Positions 7,034 to 10,833 of a stretch of 10,833 nt of DNA are shown piece by piece (within the stretch, counting starts at the first letter, position 1; each line of letters starts with the position of its first letter). The notes under the pieces were generated by a model. It worked only from the letters and a program-made list of their open reading frames with translations, had not been told where the DNA came from and did not search any database. This stretch comes from Rhodospirillaceae bacterium (GTDB taxonomy: Bacteria > Pseudomonadota > Alphaproteobacteria > MPNO01 > UBA2964). The stretch spans positions 1-10,833 of the forward strand of contig JABJKO010000239.1 of NCBI GenBank assembly GCA_018660305.1, in the 5' to 3' direction. The position numbers and the translations under genes were made by a program.

Positions 7034-7492
7034 TCAGACTTTTTCGGTTTCGGCCTCTTCCCTCGGCACCACGTCCTTGACCGAGCCGCCCCAGCCCAGA
7101 TGGGTCACATCGACGATGACACCGTTGGGGTCGCGAAATTTCATTTCATAAAAGGTGGTCGGGGCCTTGGCTTCGGGCCGGCCCATGAAATATTTGCCAC
7201 CGGCCTTTTCAATCTTGTTTTCGGTTTGTTCCACGTCATCGACCCAGAACCCAAGATGGTGCAGCCCGACAAAATCCTTGCCGCGCTCATCCTCGCCTTC
7301 CACATAGCCGGCCCAATGGTCAGATTTGTACTTGAGCAGGGCCACGGTAATGACGCCATCGGACACGTAGCACCCCTTGGCGAGCGGAGAGTCGGTCCGG
7401 CCGACACGCTTCATATCGAAGGCCTCGCAATAAAAATCCGCGGTCTTTTCCGGGTCGTCCACCGACATCGCAATATGTCTGAGTTTCGCCAT
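7034..7492 (-). CDS. VOC family protein (glyoxalase/bleomycin resistance/dioxygenase fold)
   Basis: A complete 152-residue single-chain VOC protein. The start is supported by GGAGAG at 7505-7500, 7 bases upstream. The first module opens with LRHIAMSVDDPEKTADFYCEAF (His6 is the usual first metal ligand). The second opens with VGLHHLGFWVDDVEQTENKI (His78/79) and closes with FRDPNGVIVDVTHLGWGG. At the position where many VOC enzymes have a metal-binding Glu, this one has Asp128; the fourth expected ligand in the first module is not obvious (strand ITVALLKYK). The tail is acidic. Soluble and cytoplasmic, substrate unknown. It is not closely similar to the VOC fragment at the left edge, so the two are not a recent duplication. 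It has its own terminator. The gene upstream on the same strand ends 110 bases away, so a two-gene operon is possible. Confidence 0.85.
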   Translation of the reverse strand: MAKLRHIAMSVDDPEKTADFYCEAFDMKRVGRTDSPLAKGCYVSDGVITVALLKYKSDHWAGYVEGEDERGKDFVGLHHLGFWVDDVEQTENKIEKAGGKYFMGRPEAKAPTTFYEMKFRDPNGVIVDVTHLGWGGSVKDVVPREEAETEKV

Positions 7493-7602
7493 TGGTTTCT
7501 CTCCGATTTGCGCCGGTTTGGGCTTGCCGGCCGGCCCTCTGATACGGGTTCGTTAATCTGTGTCGTGAGTCTAGAGCAGTCTCCCTCAAAATTGAACCCC
7601 CC

Positions 7603-8571
7603 TCACGACAACAGGATTGCGGTGCCGTTCCTGAAGCTCGAATAGTGCAGCCTGATCCTGAGGACATATTCTCTATCCCGGTAAAGGCGGGCCCCGATGC
7701 ACGCGGGGCGGTTTTCGCCGCTATTGTCGTCTCCGGCGACGAATTCCAGTTCTCTATCCATCTCCTCGAAGAGGCCGAGCCCGCCGACGTCTTCGAACAA
7801 CACCATCACCACGTCGGATTGCCCGACAATCTGGATTGTATAGTGCCGGCTGAGAGGGGGCCTAATTCGAACATCTCGCTGCTCGCCGGGTGAAACGCCT
7901 AACGCCATGGATTCGAGCGGTTTGAGCTCGGTTTCGACGAGGCTCTTCATGGGCGGATAAACATGCTGGGCAATTTCAGTGATTTTGTCCCAGTCGAGAG
8001 GGCGGGCGTGTTCCTGGTCTGCTAGTGAAAATCCGAGGGCCCGGCCGATTTCGGCGAGGGTCTTGTTCCAGCCTGATTTGGTCGTCAGACCGACGCTGAA
8101 ATTCATGGTCCGCTCATTGGGATCGCCGGCAATATCGATGGCATCCCGCCCCATAAAGGACCAGGTTTCCTCTGCATTCCAGAATCCTATCCGTATTTCC
8201 GCTTCCTCCCGGTTGGAGACTTCCTGGAATTCAAGGCCAATACCCGTGTCCATCCAGTGGGCAATAGCGCGGCGTACGCACGCTGTTTGAGCGGCGGATC
8301 CGGTCCAGCCACCATCGGGCCCATCGCTGTTGCGGTTGAAAAAGTAAAAATGAAGGGTGGTGCCGTTGATCCATTTTTTCTCATAGGCCTGGTTCAGGCT
8401 TGCGCGTGTCGGATGGAATTTACCGGATCGATCCTGGTGGATAATGATAGGCGGTTGGCGAATCGGTGTTAGCGGCGCGGTATTTGTGGTTTTCTTTTTC
8501 CGGCTGGCTGCTGATTTGGACCTTGGAGCGGGGGCGACGTTTTTTGGTTGCTTTCTTACGTTTGTCGTCAT
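7603..8571 (-). CDS. Catalytically dead astacin/M12-like metzincin with PPC-like C-terminal domain (candidate pseudoprotease)
   Basis: Codes for 322 residues from the ATG at 8571, which has AGGGAG (8583-8578) 6 bases upstream; an in-frame ATG at 8592 is less likely. Residues 1-30 are very basic with no hydrophobic stretch, so no signal peptide is visible. Residues 70-206 follow the M12-type metzincin layout: helix VRRAIAHWMDTGIGLEF (99-115), edge strand AEIRIGF (124-130), WSFMGRDAI (137-145), TMNFSV (155-160). Where HExxHxxGxxH should be, the protein reads AEIGRALGFSL (173-183). All three zinc histidines are gone, while the Glu, both Gly and the following Q..HARPLDWDK are kept. The Met-turn seems deleted, since DWDKITEIAQHVYPP follows at once. 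Residues 235-322 resemble a PPC beta domain (HYTIQIVGQSDVVMVLF, GDDNSGENRPACI). A non-proteolytic binding or regulatory role is inferred. It is divergent from an intact metalloprotease. Confidence 0.75.
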   Translation of the reverse strand: MTTNVRKQPKNVAPAPRSKSAASRKKKTTNTAPLTPIRQPPIIIHQDRSGKFHPTRASLNQAYEKKWINGTTLHFYFFNRNSDGPDGGWTGSAAQTACVRRAIAHWMDTGIGLEFQEVSNREEAEIRIGFWNAEETWSFMGRDAIDIAGDPNERTMNFSVGLTTKSGWNKTLAEIGRALGFSLADQEHARPLDWDKITEIAQHVYPPMKSLVETELKPLESMALGVSPGEQRDVRIRPPLSRHYTIQIVGQSDVVMVLFEDVGGLGLFEEMDRELEFVAGDDNSGENRPACIGARLYRDREYVLRIRLHYSSFRNGTAILLS

Positions 8572-8852
8572 GAATTTCTCCCTGATGATCATGTGACGAT
8601 ACGCGTTATAAGTGTGTCAGACGGGAGATATTAAATAAATAATCACAAGGTGTGAGTTTGGGAAAATTTGTAGGTAGCACCGTTCGATTATGCGGCGACA
8701 TGATCGCGTTTCAAAAGTCGGTTGGGTGCGCAGGAACGAACCAGGAAGACATTCCAGGTGACGACAGGTTTGGAGTGGCTCTGACGTGGGGTAATGTAAA
8801 TGGGGTCGCCAAGTCTCGGCGGCCATCCGACCGGATTGGGAGGGCGGGCTGA
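8572..8852. other. Divergent promoter region between the two metzincin genes
   Basis: 281 bp without a convincing gene. The 60 bases next to the pseudoprotease gene are AT-rich (ATATTAAATAAATAATCAC near 8628-8646), and TTATAA-like words could be a -10 element for it. No complete promoter was recognised for either gene. A GGGAGGG at 8839-8845 serves as ribosome binding site for the + strand gene. Confidence 0.4.
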
Positions 8853-10700
8853 ATGAAATTCCCGGGACAATTCACTGTTGCGGTGGGCGCGATCGCCATG
8901 TGCTTGCTGGCGATTTCCCTGCCATTGTCCGGCACCGCCGCCGCTGCGGCCTGTGAAAAATTAAAAAGCGCCGGGAAATCCAGCGCCAAGCCGCTGATTC
9001 TGGACGGGCCGATTACCGGATTACTGAGTTTTTACAAAGACCGGCGCAGGGGACGGCTTTATTTGAAAGTGCCGCCGTCGAAAACCGGTACAGTGGATCT
9101 CGGCACCTTCATATTTCTCAGTAGCTTGAAGAGCGGTCTCGGCTCTCATCGTTTCCGGTTGACCCGGGGGCGGTTTCGGCAGGGCGGGGTGGTCACCATC
9201 CGCCGGATCGGCGATCGCGTGATCATCGAGCGCGAAAATTCACGCTATGTGCAAACCCGCGCGGATACAGGGGCCCAGCAGACCGTCAGAGAATCCTTTC
9301 CTACTTCCGTCTATTGGGTTGGCTGCGTTGCCTCCCGGCCGGCACCGGACAAATCGGATGTGGTGGATATTACGGATTTTATTCTCCGTGATTTTGGCGG
9401 GGTGGCGCGGACCCTCAAACGGCGCAAGGAGGGTCAGTTCAAGCTCAACCAGAAGCTTAGCTTTGTCGATCCCGCCACCCTTCATGTCTTTCCCGATAAT
9501 ATCGAAATGGAAGGAACACTGAGTTTCGTATCCGCCAGCCCCGGGCGCAAAGTACGCCAAACCATGGCGTCACCGGAATCCCTGACGCTGGTTCAGCATA
9601 TATCCATTGTCCGCCGCCCGGCGCCGGGTTACAGGCCCCGCGATTTCGATCCCCGCGCCGGCATGTTTCATTCGTATCAATTCCAGTTCGGCCGGGGAAA
9701 CGACAAGCCGCTGGATCACCGCTATATCGTGCGCCACCGGTTACAGAAAACCGATCCCGCTTCAGCGCAATCCTCCGTCAGGAAGCCGATAATTTTCTAT
9801 GTGGACAGGTCCATGCCGCAGCCCTACCGGGACGCCACTTTGGCGGGGGCGCGATGGTGGAAACCGGCCTTTGAGAAAATCGGTCTGAAGGATGCGTTTC
9901 AGGTCAAATTGCTGCCGCCCGGTATCCATCCCCTGGATGCGCGCTACAACGTGTTGCAGCTCATTCACCGCACAAGAACGTCCTGGTCGGACGGGCTGAC
10001 CATCCGGGATTCCCGCACGGGTGAGATCGTACGCAGCGTCGTTTCCATGGATTCGCAAAGGATAAGGCGGTATCGCCAAGCGTATGAGGCGCTCGTCGGA
10101 GCCGGTGAAACGGGCACCGGCGCCATCAATGATCCGCTTCGGGCCGCCGTCGCGCGGATCCGGTGGCTGGCGGCGCACGAGGTCGGGCACGCGCTCGGAT
10201 TTCGTCACAATTTCGCGGCCAGCACCTACGGCAATAGCCGCGGATCGGTGATGGATTACTACGTGCCGCGTATTAAAATTACGCGCGATGGCAAGCTCGA
10301 TCTGTCGAACGCCTATCTCGGCGGGCTCGGGGCCTGGGACTATTTCGTCGTCAAATATTCCTACAGCCAGTTTCCCAGGGGGACCGATGAAAAGGCCGCG
10401 CTGGAGAAGATGATCCAGCAGGCCCGAAAAGACGGTTTGAGGTTCCTGTCCGACAGTGATGCGAGTTCGCGAAGTGGGGTTCACCCCATGGCCGCGCGCT
10501 ACGATAGCGGGCCCGACCCCGTGGCGGATTTGCGGCACCGTTTGCGGGTGCGCGACATCGCCTTGCGCAATTTCGGCCCCGGCAACCTCTCGTCTGACCA
10601 GCCGCTCGCTCTTTTGCGGAAGCGATTTTTGTCGGCCTATTTTTTTCACAGTGCGCAGGTCCGGAATGTCGCCAAGCTGGTGGGCGGTCTGACTGTCTAA
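8853..10700 (+). CDS. Secreted zinc metalloprotease, DUF5117/DUF4953 type, C-terminally short
   Basis: Codes for 615 residues; the start has GGGAGGG about 7 bases upstream. Residues 1-33 are a Sec signal peptide (VAVGAIAMCLLAISLPLSGTAAAAA). A DUF5117-like region follows, with ITGLLSFYKDRRRGRLYL, GLGSHRFRLTRGRF and FPDNIEMEGTLSF. Next come GYRPRDFDPRAGMF and KPIIFYVDRSMPQPYRDATL with WWKPAFEKIGL, as in this family. The catalytic motif HEVGHALGFRHN has zinc ligands His442, His446, His452 and general base Glu443; the Met-turn is SVMDY (465-469). The enzyme should act in the periplasm or outside. Family members as I know them are about 800-900 residues and continue after AKLIGG. This one stops at AKLVGGLTV, and no leftover homologous sequence is seen in the 130 bases after the stop, so the C-terminal region seems lost. 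Substrates are unknown. It is divergent from a dead metzincin. Confidence 0.88.
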   Translation: MKFPGQFTVAVGAIAMCLLAISLPLSGTAAAAACEKLKSAGKSSAKPLILDGPITGLLSFYKDRRRGRLYLKVPPSKTGTVDLGTFIFLSSLKSGLGSHRFRLTRGRFRQGGVVTIRRIGDRVIIERENSRYVQTRADTGAQQTVRESFPTSVYWVGCVASRPAPDKSDVVDITDFILRDFGGVARTLKRRKEGQFKLNQKLSFVDPATLHVFPDNIEMEGTLSFVSASPGRKVRQTMASPESLTLVQHISIVRRPAPGYRPRDFDPRAGMFHSYQFQFGRGNDKPLDHRYIVRHRLQKTDPASAQSSVRKPIIFYVDRSMPQPYRDATLAGARWWKPAFEKIGLKDAFQVKLLPPGIHPLDARYNVLQLIHRTRTSWSDGLTIRDSRTGEIVRSVVSMDSQRIRRYRQAYEALVGAGETGTGAINDPLRAAVARIRWLAAHEVGHALGFRHNFAASTYGNSRGSVMDYYVPRIKITRDGKLDLSNAYLGGLGAWDYFVVKYSYSQFPRGTDEKAALEKMIQQARKDGLRFLSDSDASSRSGVHPMAARYDSGPDPVADLRHRLRVRDIALRNFGPGNLSSDQPLALLRKRFLSAYFFHSAQVRNVAKLVGGLTV

Positions 10701-10782
10701 CGTCAGCGCCTATGGAACAAACTAGCGGCATTGCATAAGAGAGGATTTCTGGTTCATCGTAATGACCCGTAGGGGAATGAAG
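10701..10782. other. Spacer after the metalloprotease gene
   Basis: 82 bp without a terminator-like hairpin. It carries AGGGG (10771-10775) just before the next possible start codon. None of its three forward frames resembles the missing C-terminal part of the metalloprotease family. Confidence 0.35.
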
Positions 10783-10833
10783 ATGAAACAGAAATCGCAG
10801 ACACGACAGACCGGTGCGACCAAGGCAATCAAG
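10783..10833 (+). CDS. Start of a possible gene with a basic N-terminus, cut by the window edge
   Basis: ATG at 10783 follows AGGGG by 7 bases and opens a frame that runs off the window: MKQKSQTRQTGATKAIK. In-frame ATGs at 10762 and 10777 are alternatives. The residues are strongly basic and lack a hydrophobic core, in composition like the first 30 residues of the dead metzincin on the other strand. Seventeen residues are too few for a family call. Confidence 0.35.
   Translation, partial: MKQKSQTRQTGATKAIK

Noticed and set aside
7106..7130. Asp128 of the second VOC protein in place of the usual metal-binding Glu, as a sign of inactivation
   Set aside because: The rest of the strand (DPNGVIVDVTH) looks like a known alphaproteobacterial VOC subgroup in which Asp is usual at this place, as far as I recall; Asp can also bind metal.
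1..7492. The two VOC proteins as a recent duplicate pair
   Set aside because: They share only the fold motifs; their strands and loops differ throughout, and they lie on opposite strands in different contexts.
8853..8970. Lipoprotein signal (AAAC) in the metalloprotease
   Set aside because: The residues before the Cys are all Ala, without the Leu-type residue of a lipobox, so a normal signal peptidase I site is more likely.
9762..10649. 295-codon open frame antisense to the metalloprotease gene
   Set aside because: The + strand carries the HEVGHALGFRH and SVMDY motifs; the antisense frame shows no family features.

Overview
The window looks like chromosomal DNA of an alphaproteobacterium, probably Rhodospirillales-like. 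Three things suggest this: a PAS_5-type protein (a family concentrated in alphaproteobacteria), a PEP-CTERM protein with an EPGTLA-type anchor next to a PrsT-type TPR protein, and moderately high GC with AT-rich promoter islands. No IS element, phage gene, tRNA, rRNA or CRISPR array was seen.

Left part (1-2308, all + strand): the C-terminal end of a VOC-fold (glyoxalase/extradiol dioxygenase-like) protein, a small stand-alone PAS_5 protein, and a flavin-dependent monooxygenase of the acyl-CoA-dehydrogenase fold (HsaA/HpaH/DszC-like). The VOC protein and monooxygenase would fit catabolism of an aromatic or polycyclic compound, but no substrate can be named. A compact set of overlapping dyads sits directly before the monooxygenase ribosome binding site.

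Middle part (2309-6796): an AT-rich 489-bp regulatory region carries a very good sigma-54 -24/-12 candidate and, about 75 bp downstream, a good sigma-70 candidate. It drives a secreted PEP-CTERM protein that ends in a strong UUCG terminator. Convergent to it is a 937-residue TPR protein matching PrsT, a known partner gene of exosortase/PEP-CTERM systems. No exosortase gene is in the window, so the sorting enzyme must be elsewhere.

Right part (6797-10833): on the - strand lie a second, unrelated VOC protein with its own terminator and a 322-residue protein that still looks like an astacin/M12-type metzincin peptidase followed by a PPC-like domain. In that protein all three zinc histidines of HExxHxxGxxH are replaced (A, R, L) and the Met-turn segment seems to be missing. 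Divergently transcribed from it, across a 281-bp spacer, is a secreted metalloprotease of the DUF5117/DUF4953 type with an intact HEVGHALGFRH and SVMDY Met-turn. It stops about where the family's C-terminal region would begin. A short CDS with a basic N-terminus starts at the right edge.

The most noteworthy item is the inactive metzincin (a candidate pseudoprotease) beside an intact metzincin. The next is the sigma-54 signal on the PEP-CTERM gene, which links it to the PrsK/PrsR-type regulation known for such systems.
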